From: CAYXXZ01 sp964469165
GTDB lineage: Bacteria; Pseudomonadota; Gammaproteobacteria; Pseudomonadales; Porticoccaceae
Direction of reading: 5' to 3'
Assembly: GCA_964469165.1 (NCBI GenBank)
Contig: CAYXXZ010000047.1
Span: 1 to 23,170, forward strand
Length of the DNA: 23,170 nt
The notes beneath the pieces were generated by a model, which saw only the letters and a list, made by a program, of their open reading frames with translations, was not told where the DNA came from and made no database searches. Position numbers and translations under genes: made by a program. This document shows, one piece after another, positions 7,677 to 15,254 of this stretch (within the stretch, counting starts at the first letter, position 1; each line of letters opens with the position of its first letter).

Positions 7677-8807
7677 ATGAATACACAATTTTGCAAGATG
7701 GTAGGAGTCGAATTTCCCCTGGTCGCCTTTTCTCACTGCCGGGATGTCGTTGTCGCAGTGAGCAAGGCCGGTGGGTTTGGCGTTCTGGGCGCGACCACTT
7801 TCACCCCGGAGCAGTTGAAGATAGAACTCGACTGGATCGATGACCATATTGACGGCATACCTTATGGCATAGATCTGGCGATCGCCGAAAACATGCCTGC
7901 GAAACATGAAACAAACCAGACTTTCTATTCCGTCATGTCACGGATACCTGAACAGCATTACGTCTTTACCAATGCATTGCTTCAGAAGCATGGTGTAAAC
8001 ACAATTTCTGCCCACTCCGAACTTGACGACGAGGAAGTGGGCTATATGCATGACACGGCGGAAAGACTCATGGACGAAGCTTTCCGGCACCCCATTCGCC
8101 TGATTGTCAATGCCCTTGGTAAGCCGCCGCAGTCGATGATAGACAGGGCGCGGGCGAACAATGTTCCTGTAGGCGCCTTGATCGGCTCCAAGGAACACGC
8201 CATTCGTCAGGTCGAGGCGGGAGTCGATGTACTCATTGCCCAGGGAACCGAAGCCGCGGCCCACTGTGGCGAGGTGACAACCCTGGTGCTTGTGCCGGAA
8301 GTGACCAGGGCAATCCAGAAATACGGCAATATCCCCGTACTGGCGGCGGGCGGCATAGTCACGGGCCGACAAATGGCTGCGGCCATGACGATGGGAGCGG
8401 ATGGCGTATGGACTGGCTCGGTGTGGCTGCCCACGCTCGAATCGGAAATGTCGCAAGCATTGCGTGAAAAATACATCGCCGCCAGTTCCCGGGACACCGT
8501 GCGTTCCAGATCGATGTCGGGAAAGACCGCGCGCCTGCTCAAAACGGAATGGACTGAAGCCTGGGAGGGACCAGAATCGCCGGGATACCTGCAGATGCCT
8601 TTCCAGAGCCTGTTATCTGAGGCGGCCCAGCGAAACATCGACAAATCCATCGCAAGTGGCAATAAAGAAGCCATGCCACTCCTGACCTATGCCGTGGGCC
8701 AGGGTGTGGGCATGCTGGATAGCATTAAATCGGCAAAGGCCGTAGTGCAGGAGTTCAAGGAGGACTTCCTTCAGGCGACGGAACGCATAGCCTCTATCCT
8801 GGAGTGA
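7677..8807 (+). CDS. Nitronate monooxygenase-type flavoprotein, copy 2
   Basis: This 376-residue paralogue of the preceding gene has the same order of motifs: SHCRDVVVAVSKAGGFGVLG near the N-terminus, VDVLIAQGTEAAAHCGEVTT with the conserved histidine, and IPVLAAGGIVTGRQMAAAM then GADGVWTGSVWL. The two proteins align by eye almost throughout. They differ mainly at about residues 65-125, where copy 1 has extra residues and the likely substrate-facing loop diverges. This suggests a duplication followed by specialisation, possibly to form a heteromer. The start at 7677 is 48 bp after copy 1, with only a weak ribosome-binding site, consistent with co-transcription. The true substrate is unknown. 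Confidence 0.88.
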   Translation: MNTQFCKMVGVEFPLVAFSHCRDVVVAVSKAGGFGVLGATTFTPEQLKIELDWIDDHIDGIPYGIDLAIAENMPAKHETNQTFYSVMSRIPEQHYVFTNALLQKHGVNTISAHSELDDEEVGYMHDTAERLMDEAFRHPIRLIVNALGKPPQSMIDRARANNVPVGALIGSKEHAIRQVEAGVDVLIAQGTEAAAHCGEVTTLVLVPEVTRAIQKYGNIPVLAAGGIVTGRQMAAAMTMGADGVWTGSVWLPTLESEMSQALREKYIAASSRDTVRSRSMSGKTARLLKTEWTEAWEGPESPGYLQMPFQSLLSEAAQRNIDKSIASGNKEAMPLLTYAVGQGVGMLDSIKSAKAVVQEFKEDFLQATERIASILE

Positions 8808-8898
8808 TCGATACGTCGTAGCGTATAAGTCCATCCCCGAGGTGCCATGCCATGACATCTCCAACAACTGTCCCGCTTTTGGCCCGTGAAGGGCTGGT

Positions 8899-9201
8899 CT
8901 ACAAGCTCAGGTTGGCACCATCAATGATGAATCCCCGACTGATGGTGGCCGCCTGGCGGATTTTGGCCGGCACCTGGTAGTCGTCCGAGTAATACCAGTT
9001 CTGCGCCGCTTCCATCGTGGGAAATTCGACGATGATGATCGTCTCCGCATCCTCGCCTTCCACTGCCAGTTTTTTGCTGCTGGGCAGGGTGAGAAGTTTT
9101 CCCTTGTGCTTGATCAGGGAGTCTCGCGCTCCGATCCGGTATTCCTGCATTTTTTCGGCATCGAGTTCCTTGTCTACCACAATCAGTACGTAAGCGCTCA
9201 T
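8899..9201 (-). CDS. DUF1330 family protein, copy A
   Basis: The product is a small cytosolic dimeric alpha+beta-barrel-type protein of 100 residues. DUF1330 members have a ferredoxin-like fold; their biochemical role is mostly unknown. Family features are the start AYVLIVVDKELDAEKMQEYR, the central strand IIIVEFPTMEAAQNWYYSDDYQ and the ending RGFIIDGA. The frame extends upstream to 9267, but the ATG at 9201 is preferred because AGAGGA precedes it at good spacing and the homology starts there. It is convergent with the flavoprotein pair and divergent from the reductase gene. A second family member lies at 19107-19400. Confidence 0.87.
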   Translation of the reverse strand: MSAYVLIVVDKELDAEKMQEYRIGARDSLIKHKGKLLTLPSSKKLAVEGEDAETIIIVEFPTMEAAQNWYYSDDYQVPAKIRQAATISRGFIIDGANLSL

Positions 9202-9270
9202 CAGGTGTCCTCTGGTTGGTGTATGGCGATGTACCTCCAGTCTAGCGACAACATAAGCAAACTGCACTTG

Positions 9271-9299
9271 TTGACAAAGGGACTGCTAGTCCCTTAATG
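9271..9299 (+). promoter_or_regulatory. Sigma-70-like promoter with perfect palindromic operator in the spacer
   Basis: TTGACA at 9271-9276 is a consensus -35 hexamer. After 17 bases comes TTAATG at 9294-9299, an acceptable -10. The spacer is almost exactly filled by the palindrome AAGGGACT-GCT-AGTCCCTT (9277-9295), 8-bp arms with a 3-base centre. This geometry suits a repressor that blocks polymerase directly. The downstream gene is the ketopantoate-reductase-like one at 9420, and a TetR-type gene lies at its 3' end. Assignment of TetR to this site is inference. Confidence 0.6.
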
Positions 9300-9419
9300 T
9301 TTGTGCACGACAATTCTAAGGAACGATACTGTGTTCAAACTCTGCCGGATTGGCCGCCTTACAGGCGACATGCCGCCATTGCAAAGACAGTTAAAGCATC
9401 CAACAAATGAGCCCCATCA

Positions 9420-10490
9420 ATGAACATGGCCGATCACGCGGTGCTGATCGTTGGCGCGGGAGCGGTGGGTATGGCCTGTGGATACCAGTTGAGCCACGGG
9501 GGCGTGGCGGTGACCTATCTGGTACGCCCTGAAAGCCTTGGCAAGGTACAGCCGCCAGTGTTGCTCTACAGCTATGACGACCATGAAACAAAGGTTTTTC
9601 ATTCCTACCGCTTGACCAGTTGTGCAGAAGAACTCGGCGACAGGATCTTCGATTTCGTCATCTTTACACTCGACGGTGCCGCGTGCCGCAGCCGCGAAGG
9701 CAGCGATCTGATTCGACGTGTCGCCCGTGCCACCAGAGACGGTCAGGCGCCCTGGATCATTGCCGGCGTGGGTAGCGGTTTGCGCGAGCATTTTCTTGCT
9801 CTCACCGGTTTTCCCGAAACCCGTTTTCTGGAAGGTTCCCTGGGGATGCTTTGCCATCAGGTGGAAGGTTGGCATTTTCCGCCGCACCCCGACACTGACC
9901 AGCAACAGCTGGCGGATTGTCGCTTCGCCTACCGCCACTTTCCCAATCGCGCTGGCTTCATGTTGGCGGCATCACCCAAAAAAGTGGCGCGCGAATTCGC
10001 CAGTCTTTACAACGGTGGCGCAGCGTCGCGCTGCCAAATGATGAGCCTGACAAGCTACAGGGTTCTTTCCAACATGCTCTATCCACTGTTCGCTACCTGT
10101 GAAATCCGTGGATGGCCGCGCACCGACGAACTGGCGCGTGACCGCAAGATCTGGCGCGAGTGTTGTCGCGCCATGAATCAGATCGCCGGCCTGCACTTGT
10201 CTTTTGCGGGAAGGCTGCTTTTTCCCATGCTGTTTCGTCCCTGGCTTTATCTGATGCTGCTGCGCAGGCTGGAACGTGACTGCGCGCCGCTGGATTTTCA
10301 CGGCTTCAATCGCTTCCATCACGGTGCAAAGGTTCTCGCACAGGGCATTCAAATCATGGAAAACGCGATACGGGAAGGCGAAGCACAGGGCAGGGATATG
10401 AGCGCCGTGCGGCATATTCTCGGTCGCCTGAAGTCTCATTTCGAGCAGACCGGCAATGCCGGCGCTGGGCTGATCGGAGCCTGGCTATGA
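9420..10490 (+). CDS. Ketopantoate reductase (ApbA/PanE)-like oxidoreductase
   Basis: The 356-residue product starts with a Rossmann dinucleotide motif (VLIVGAGAVGMACGYQL; GAGAVG at residues 12-17) and continues with family-like segments such as FDFVIFTLDGAACR at about 78-91 and a helical C-terminal half. PanE reduces 2-ketopantoate with NADPH in pantothenate synthesis. This protein is longer and more divergent than true PanE (about 300 residues) and sits among TetR, AveC-like and hydrolase genes, so an accessory dehydrogenase role is likelier. The ATG at 9420 lacks a clear Shine-Dalgarno; ATG 9426 is an alternative. It stops two bases before the convergent TetR stop. A promoter with an internal palindrome lies about 120 bp upstream. 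Confidence 0.78.
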   Translation: MNMADHAVLIVGAGAVGMACGYQLSHGGVAVTYLVRPESLGKVQPPVLLYSYDDHETKVFHSYRLTSCAEELGDRIFDFVIFTLDGAACRSREGSDLIRRVARATRDGQAPWIIAGVGSGLREHFLALTGFPETRFLEGSLGMLCHQVEGWHFPPHPDTDQQQLADCRFAYRHFPNRAGFMLAASPKKVAREFASLYNGGAASRCQMMSLTSYRVLSNMLYPLFATCEIRGWPRTDELARDRKIWRECCRAMNQIAGLHLSFAGRLLFPMLFRPWLYLMLLRRLERDCAPLDFHGFNRFHHGAKVLAQGIQIMENAIREGEAQGRDMSAVRHILGRLKSHFEQTGNAGAGLIGAWL

Positions 10491-10492
10491 TA

Positions 10493-11173
10493 TCAAGCGT
10501 TTTTGGTCAGGCGATTTCCGTACAGTGCCAACGCGCTGATGTGCTTGACGATCTGGTCGCGCGTCGGCCTGTTGGGGCCCGTGGGCAGAAAAAGGTCTGC
10601 CATCAGTACAGCGGCCGCAACGCTGCCCATGGTCAGGCGCACGGTCATTTCGAGCCCTTCCAGTGGAATCCAGCCGCTGCGCCTGGCCTGCGCATAGCAG
10701 TAGACCATGACCGCGTCGAAGAAACGCTGCAATTCCGTTTGAACCAGCGCGTTGATGTCATCGTCCATGCTGCCGAGCGCACCAACGATGGCGAGGAACG
10801 TGTCGCGGTGGTGGTCGAAACTGTCGTAGGTCAGGCCCACCAGGGTTTCTGCCAGTGTTTCTTCGCTCCATACCACGTCGTCGAGGTCTCCCCAGGTTGC
10901 GCTGTATTCCTGAAGAATTTCCACAAAGGGCTGGAGGATTGCGTGGCGGAACAGGTCGGATTTACTGGAAAAGTGTCGGTATGTGGCCGACCTCGCGACA
11001 CCAGCCTCGGTAAAGATTTCCTCGACCGTGGTTTCGCCATAGCCTTTCTTGCGAAATACCCGGCCAGCCGCCTCCAGCAGCAGGCGCCGAACTTCCGCCG
11101 GTCTTCTTCTGCGAGTTGTTCTCGCCTTTTTTACAGCTGGCCTGGAAATGGTGGACTCCCGGAAATGGATCAC
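10493..11173 (-). CDS. TetR/AcrR family transcriptional regulator
   Basis: This is a 226-residue one-component repressor. The N-terminal DNA-binding domain spans about residues 27-75, with the helix-turn-helix GYGETTVEEIFTEAGVARSATYRHFSSKSDLFRHA, split here only by being one continuous motif of standard spacing. The C-terminal ligand-binding and dimerisation domain is helical and not conserved enough to suggest an effector. The only start supported is GTG at 11173, giving a basic N-terminal tail (KKARTTRRRRPAEVRR). It is divergent from the AveC-like gene across 194 bp and convergent with the reductase gene, so it probably controls one or both. Candidate operator: the palindrome at 9277-9295. 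Confidence 0.92.
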   Translation of the reverse strand: MIHFRESTISRPAVKKARTTRRRRPAEVRRLLLEAAGRVFRKKGYGETTVEEIFTEAGVARSATYRHFSSKSDLFRHAILQPFVEILQEYSATWGDLDDVVWSEETLAETLVGLTYDSFDHHRDTFLAIVGALGSMDDDINALVQTELQRFFDAVMVYCYAQARRSGWIPLEGLEMTVRLTMGSVAAAVLMADLFLPTGPNRPTRDQIVKHISALALYGNRLTKNA

Positions 11174-11367
11174 AGATTTTGTAGAACGTGCGGAAATTAT
11201 CGGAAAAGACTGTACCCGCAGAGCCTTGCAAATATACCTCAGGCACGCACGCCCGTCACGCCGGCGCCAGCTCTGTTTTTCACAACGCCACCACCACGGC
11301 CTCGACCCGGCGGAAGCTGCCGGCGCTGTTCGATCGCCTTACGCTTGCTTCGACAGGGAGAAACCCC

Positions 11368-12384
11368 ATGACTCAAACAACTGTATCTTCCGCCAATGCA
11401 GTCAAACCCTCTGACAGAGCAGAGTTCAATATTCCCGCCGCAACGCTGGCCCAGAAGGGCTCGGCCAGCGCCTGGGCAGCCTTTGGGCTGGTCTGGCTGC
11501 TCATCGCTCTCAATGCCTGGGGGCGCTGGATCACGTCGGATTACTTCGCGCCGGTGCCCATTACCCCCGGCGACACCATGGCCGACTGGCGCCTGGTAGG
11601 TTTGCGCACGCTCGAGGTTCTCAGCACCCTGCTCGTGCTGCGCATCACATGGAAAAGCCTGGTCAGGCCCTGGCTCAGCGAGCGCCGTTTCGGCCTCGAC
11701 GGCATGCTTCTATTGAGTGGCATCCTGGGTTTTTGCGCCGACGCCATGCTCAATCTTCACCACTATCTGTTCGCCTTCAACGCACACAGCGTAAACATGG
11801 GAGTGTGGACTGCCTTCATGCCCTTCCACACCACCGGCCCGTACCACTACGCCGAATCGCTGCTATGGGGGTTTCCCATGTACGTGTATTTCGGTATTGG
11901 CGCCGCCTACGCCGGCTGCGAGCTGATCGGCAAACTGCGCCGCAAATACCCCGGCATCAGCAATGTCAGCGCCTATGCGCTTGCTTACCTGATGTTCTGC
12001 GTATCGGATTTCATTCTCGAAAATACCATCATCCGCACCACCCACGCCTACATGTACGCCAAAACCTATGAGCCGTTGACGGTATTTGCGGGAACGCTGT
12101 ACCAGTTCCCCATTTACGAATCGTTACTCTCTTCCATCGTGTGCCTGGGTTTCACGGCGATTCGCATGAGTGCACTGGAAAGCGCTGATGGATTGTCCAT
12201 CGTCGAGCGCGGCGCATTGCGCTTCGACGCACGCCTGCAGCCCTTGGTGCGGATTCTGGCTGTGTTCGGCGCTACCGGGGCGCTGTTCATCGTCGGCTAT
12301 CACCTGCCTTTCAACTGGCTTGGTATTGTCGGCGAATCTGCGATCGATCTGCCTTCCTACATGCTGCCGGCAATGGTGCAATAA
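11368..12384 (+). CDS. AveC-like (spirocyclase AveC family) integral membrane protein
   Basis: The 338-residue product has about seven hydrophobic segments: near 33-53, 75-93, 110-130, 165-190, 200-225, 245-270 and 290-315. Between them are the conserved-looking motifs GLDGMLLLSGILGFCADAML, then NLHHYLFAFNAHSVNMGVW, and VSDFILENTIIRT. The combination recalls the AveC family. AveC of avermectin producers is a spirocyclase/dehydratase, but most bacterial relatives have no known reaction, so function is open. The ATG at 11368 is chosen because AGGGAG stands eight bases before it; the frame extends to 11188, but the extra residues are low-complexity and unlike a membrane protein. It is divergent from the TetR gene and ends in a bidirectional hairpin. 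Confidence 0.75.
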   Translation: MTQTTVSSANAVKPSDRAEFNIPAATLAQKGSASAWAAFGLVWLLIALNAWGRWITSDYFAPVPITPGDTMADWRLVGLRTLEVLSTLLVLRITWKSLVRPWLSERRFGLDGMLLLSGILGFCADAMLNLHHYLFAFNAHSVNMGVWTAFMPFHTTGPYHYAESLLWGFPMYVYFGIGAAYAGCELIGKLRRKYPGISNVSAYALAYLMFCVSDFILENTIIRTTHAYMYAKTYEPLTVFAGTLYQFPIYESLLSSIVCLGFTAIRMSALESADGLSIVERGALRFDARLQPLVRILAVFGATGALFIVGYHLPFNWLGIVGESAIDLPSYMLPAMVQ

Positions 12385-12417
12385 GCCTTACTGCGAACGC
12401 CGCATGACACCTATCAC

Positions 12418-12448
12418 CAGGGTGGACGGATAAACGCCGTCCACCCTG
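12418..12448. terminator. 12-bp perfect hairpin between convergent genes
   Basis: CAGGGTGGACGG at 12418-12429 pairs exactly with CCGTCCACCCTG at 12437-12448 around a 7-base loop. It stands between the AveC-like gene (+) and the hydrolase gene (-), 33 and 11 bases from their stops. There is no T-tract on either side, so termination would depend on stem strength or Rho. It probably serves both directions. Confidence 0.7.
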
Positions 12449-12459
12449 CGCACTTGCCT

Positions 12460-13323
12460 TCACTCAACCTTGGTGAAAAACCGGATCAGGCGCTGCGCCG
12501 TCCAGTCCGGTTGTTCTTCCGGTATCCAGTGCCCGCACTCGGGCGCGACATCGGTGACTACCCGCTCAGCGACCCTCGCCATTTCCTCGCCCACCCGTGT
12601 CCCCAGGCTTGCACTGCCGCCGACACCCAGCACCGGAATTGCCAGCTTTTTGCTGGCGAGTTCACGAAAATACAAGCCGTTGTCGTACAGAGCACCGTAA
12701 TGGCCGAGATTGCGTTTGGCGCCCGGCGCGCGGAAAGCGCGGATGTATTCGTCCGCATGCGCCTGCGGCACTCCGAAGGGGTTGTAGGCCATCGCCCGTA
12801 GAAACCAGGTCAGGTATTCAGGCTCCTTGCCTGTGATCAACAACTCGCCCATGGGCGAGGCGTGCAGAGGAATATGCCACATACCCCAGCCTTCCGGCCC
12901 CGGCTGCACGATGTTGTCGAGCGAAAAGCCGGGCAGCTGGGTATCCAGCATCGCCAGCGCCGTGACGCGCTCCCGGTGACCCGCGGCCAGCGCATAGGCC
13001 CCCAGGGTTCCCACATCATGCGCCACCAGCTTCACGGCGGAAATGTTCAGATGATCCAGCAAGCGGACGTGGTCGAGGGCGACGGTTTTTGCATCGTAAC
13101 CGGATTTTGGCGCCGTGCTATCGCCCATGCCGCGCAAATCCGGGGCGATGATGCGAAAATGCTTCGCCAGTTCAGGAATGATCAACGCCCATTCCAGCCA
13201 GGACTGCGGCCAGCCATGCAGCATCAGCAGAGGCGGCGCGTCCTCGTCGCCAGCCGTCACATAATGCACATTGACGTCACCCAGTTGAATCTTGTGGCTG
13301 CGGATGCTGCGGGGAATATTCAT
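12460..13323 (-). CDS. Alpha/beta hydrolase, epoxide hydrolase-like
   Basis: The 287-residue product has the canonical alpha/beta-hydrolase fold. HGWPQSW at 36-42 forms the oxyanion/HGxP motif, DLRGMGDS lies at 62-69, the nucleophile elbow VAHDVGT places Asp103 as nucleophile, and ECGHWIPEEQP places His265 as catalytic base. An aspartate rather than serine nucleophile together with HGWP favours epoxide hydrolase or haloacid/haloalkane-dehalogenase-like chemistry. The cap region at about 130-215 decides substrate and is not diagnostic. No signal peptide is present, so it acts in the cytoplasm. The ATG at 13323 has AAAGGAG upstream. It is followed by the convergent hairpin and lies downstream of the DUF6607-like gene on the same strand. 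Confidence 0.88.
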   Translation of the reverse strand: MNIPRSIRSHKIQLGDVNVHYVTAGDEDAPPLLMLHGWPQSWLEWALIIPELAKHFRIIAPDLRGMGDSTAPKSGYDAKTVALDHVRLLDHLNISAVKLVAHDVGTLGAYALAAGHRERVTALAMLDTQLPGFSLDNIVQPGPEGWGMWHIPLHASPMGELLITGKEPEYLTWFLRAMAYNPFGVPQAHADEYIRAFRAPGAKRNLGHYGALYDNGLYFRELASKKLAIPVLGVGGSASLGTRVGEEMARVAERVVTDVAPECGHWIPEEQPDWTAQRLIRFFTKVE

Positions 13324-13388
13324 CGGGTGCTCCTTTCTGTTATTGGTCAGAGCCTAGCGGCTGTTGAGGTTGCGAAGCGGCTGGGCGG

Positions 13389-14522
13389 TCAACGCGGTTC
13401 GGGTTGTGACACGTAACGGCTCAACGTCTCGCTCACACTCTCCCGGGCCTTTTCGTCATTCAGCTTGCCGCGGCGAAAATCGTCGGCCAGATCGAACAGC
13501 GCCACGAACAGAGGCGTATCTCCGTCGCGGTCATTCACGACGAAGCGCTCGTTCGCCGTGATGATCTCCTGCCATTGTTGCCGGACGATGCTCCAGAAAG
13601 TGCCGGTCTCTTGCCAGTATTCGTCCCCGGCACTGAAATCGAACGCCGCAATGCGCTCGTAACGGTTATGGCCCAATTCCTTCGCCACATAGCCCTGCCT
13701 TTCGCCATCCGGTGTCAGCTGCAGTTTGAGGTTTTCCTCCTCCTGCACCCAGCCAGTGGGCAGTACGGTATGGCGGTTATGGCCTTCCAGCGCCGCGTAA
13801 TCGTCACGCACACTGGATTCCCGCCTTGGCAGTGGCCGCAGGGTCAGGGCACTGTGCCAGGTCGAAAAGCTGCTGTTGTGCTGCCACTCGCCGTAGGATT
13901 CGTAGCGCGGAGAGTCGTCTACCTGATACACCGCCTGCGCCCAGGTGCCGGCCACCTGCGCGGGGCCAAGGGCCTGTTTGCGCCACGCGCCATGCCCGGC
14001 ATAGGCCATTAGCGACGGCTTTTCATACTGCCAGTCCTGGCGCCAGTGTTTCATCACGAGGGGGCCGCTGATTTCGTCATTCTGCTGAATGAACATCACC
14101 ATCACATGCTGCAAACTGATGAAGTCACCGCGATCCTCGACCACATAGACGTATTCCGTACCCCAGCTCTGATAAGGCGCCGCCGGTGTGAAGTCCGGTG
14201 TAAAGCCCAGGGTTTCGATGAACTCGAAGTTCGCGCGATACGGCCCCGCCATTGCCAGGATGGCGCGCCGGTCCCTCTCGAAGCTGCTCAGCCCCTCTTC
14301 CTGAAGTGCCAGCCATTGCGGAGAGGGCTGATGATCGAGCGTCACCGGAACGCCTGTCGTGGTGCCGCCCCTCGCTTCCGGCAGGCAGCTGTCGCTGCTG
14401 TTCCAGCTGAACACATGATAGCGACACGCGTCGCTGCCGCTGCGGGATTCCGCGTTAGCCAGCGACAACACTGTCAGACTCGCCAACAGCAGCACCGCAA
14501 CACCGTTGCGCAGATACATCAT
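13389..14522 (-). CDS. Exported DUF6607-like protein
   Basis: The 377-residue product begins with a signal peptide (MMYLRNGVAVLLLASLTVLS, cleavage probably after ANA). The mature part is rich in Trp, Tyr and His and carries HWRQDWQYE, QAVYQVDDSPRYESYGEWQH, ALTLRPLPRRESSVRDDYAAL and NRHTVLPTGWVQEEEN. I recognise these as a DUF6607-like pattern from memory. Function is unknown; a periplasmic or outer-membrane location is inferred. Two tandem ATGs (14522 and 14519) follow AAGGAG at ideal spacing; the frame continues to 14558 without support. The gene lies 65 bp upstream of the hydrolase gene on the same strand and could be co-transcribed with it. Confidence 0.75.
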   Translation of the reverse strand: MMYLRNGVAVLLLASLTVLSLANAESRSGSDACRYHVFSWNSSDSCLPEARGGTTTGVPVTLDHQPSPQWLALQEEGLSSFERDRRAILAMAGPYRANFEFIETLGFTPDFTPAAPYQSWGTEYVYVVEDRGDFISLQHVMVMFIQQNDEISGPLVMKHWRQDWQYEKPSLMAYAGHGAWRKQALGPAQVAGTWAQAVYQVDDSPRYESYGEWQHNSSFSTWHSALTLRPLPRRESSVRDDYAALEGHNRHTVLPTGWVQEEENLKLQLTPDGERQGYVAKELGHNRYERIAAFDFSAGDEYWQETGTFWSIVRQQWQEIITANERFVVNDRDGDTPLFVALFDLADDFRRGKLNDEKARESVSETLSRYVSQPEPR

Positions 14523-14612
14523 GAAACCGCTCCTTCGAGGTACGCGTGGTGCTGCCAATATAGAGGATTGTATTTATCAGGTAAAACTCGGGCCTCAGCC
14601 GCTGTCACTTGC

Positions 14613-14765
14613 TCAGTAAAACCAGCCGGTTCTGAACGACAGCCCCGCAACAACGAACAGTATCGACAGCAGCACGCCGGGAAGGACGGTTACCGCCAGC
14701 ACGATGTGGCCACCGGTCCAGATCGTTGCACCAAGAATAGGGAGGAGGAGTATCAGCCCGTACAT
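14613..14765 (-). pseudogene. 50-residue CopD-like membrane peptide with internal deletion
   Basis: From an ATG at 14765 a 50-residue frame runs to a TGA at 14613-14615. Residues 1-29 contain LLPILGATIWTGGHIVLAVT, which from memory matches the first helix of CopD-family proteins (about 150 residues, heme/copper-associated membrane proteins). Residues 33-50 (LSILFVVAGLSFRTGWFY) match the last helix of the same family. The middle of roughly 100 residues is missing with the frame kept, so the locus looks like an in-frame internal deletion. It starts 29 bases after the HxlR stop on the same strand. Whether the mini-protein is made is unknown; the ribosome-binding site is weak. Confidence 0.55.
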
Positions 14766-14794
14766 ACCATCGTCGTCAACGTTGCCTTTTTGGC

Positions 14795-15118
14795 CTAAAT
14801 TTCTTGCTCACTGCGCCGGATTTCATCATCCAATACTTTTATCTGATCGATGATGCTGATCACCTTGCTGCCGCTGCGCGTCAACTGGTATTCCGTGCGC
14901 GGCGGAACTTCCGCATAAACATGCTTTTCCAGCAGGCCGTAATCCGCCAATTTGCGCAGCCGTTCGGCCAGAACCTTTTTGGAAATTCCTTCTATATGGC
15001 GTTCCAGCGCACCGGGCCGCGATACGCCATCCGCCACGGATCGCAGAACAGAAACAGACCACTTGCAACCAATCACATCTTCCAGTTGCGCATAGGTGGA
15101 TTTTGCCTTTGGTGGCAT
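14795..15118 (-). CDS. HxlR-family winged-helix regulator
   Basis: The 107-residue product fits the HxlR family (MarR-like winged helix, often sensing quinones, aldehydes or thiol stress). Motifs are the N-terminal VIGCKWSVSVLRSVADGVSR, whose cysteine at about residue 18 is a possible sensor, the recognition region ISKKVLAERLRKLADYGLLE, and the wing VPPRTEYQLTRSG. The ATG at 15118 follows AGAGGAAA. It is divergent from the small thioredoxin gene across 136 bp with a TTAC-N8-GTAA candidate operator, so control of that gene and of itself is likely. The deleted CopD-like frame follows immediately. Confidence 0.9.
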   Translation of the reverse strand: MPPKAKSTYAQLEDVIGCKWSVSVLRSVADGVSRPGALERHIEGISKKVLAERLRKLADYGLLEKHVYAEVPPRTEYQLTRSGSKVISIIDQIKVLDDEIRRSEQEI

Positions 15119-15145
15119 TTTTTTATTTCCTCTGTTTTTAATGAA

Positions 15146-15182
15146 TTACACCAAAAAGTAACCGGGGCACCGAAAAGTGCCC
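15146..15182. promoter_or_regulatory. Candidate HxlR operator plus small hairpin
   Basis: TTAC at 15146-15149 and GTAA at 15158-15161 form an inverted repeat around ACCAAAAA. HxlR-type regulators often bind short TTAC/GTAA-like dyads beside their own genes; the link here is inference. Just after it, GGGCAC (15165-15170) and GTGCCC (15177-15182) form a second small inverted repeat in the leader of the thioredoxin-like gene. Confidence 0.45.
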
Positions 15183-15254
15183 GCTACACAGAGATGAACA
15201 TCGATCCTATTCTACCTGCGAACCATCGATATCCATAAACCCAGGAGAACTGCC

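Noticed and set aside
10487..11371. A 294-codon plus-strand frame over the TetR gene
   Set aside because: The TetR helix-turn-helix on the other strand is unambiguous. The plus frame ends in low-complexity sequence and matches nothing I know.
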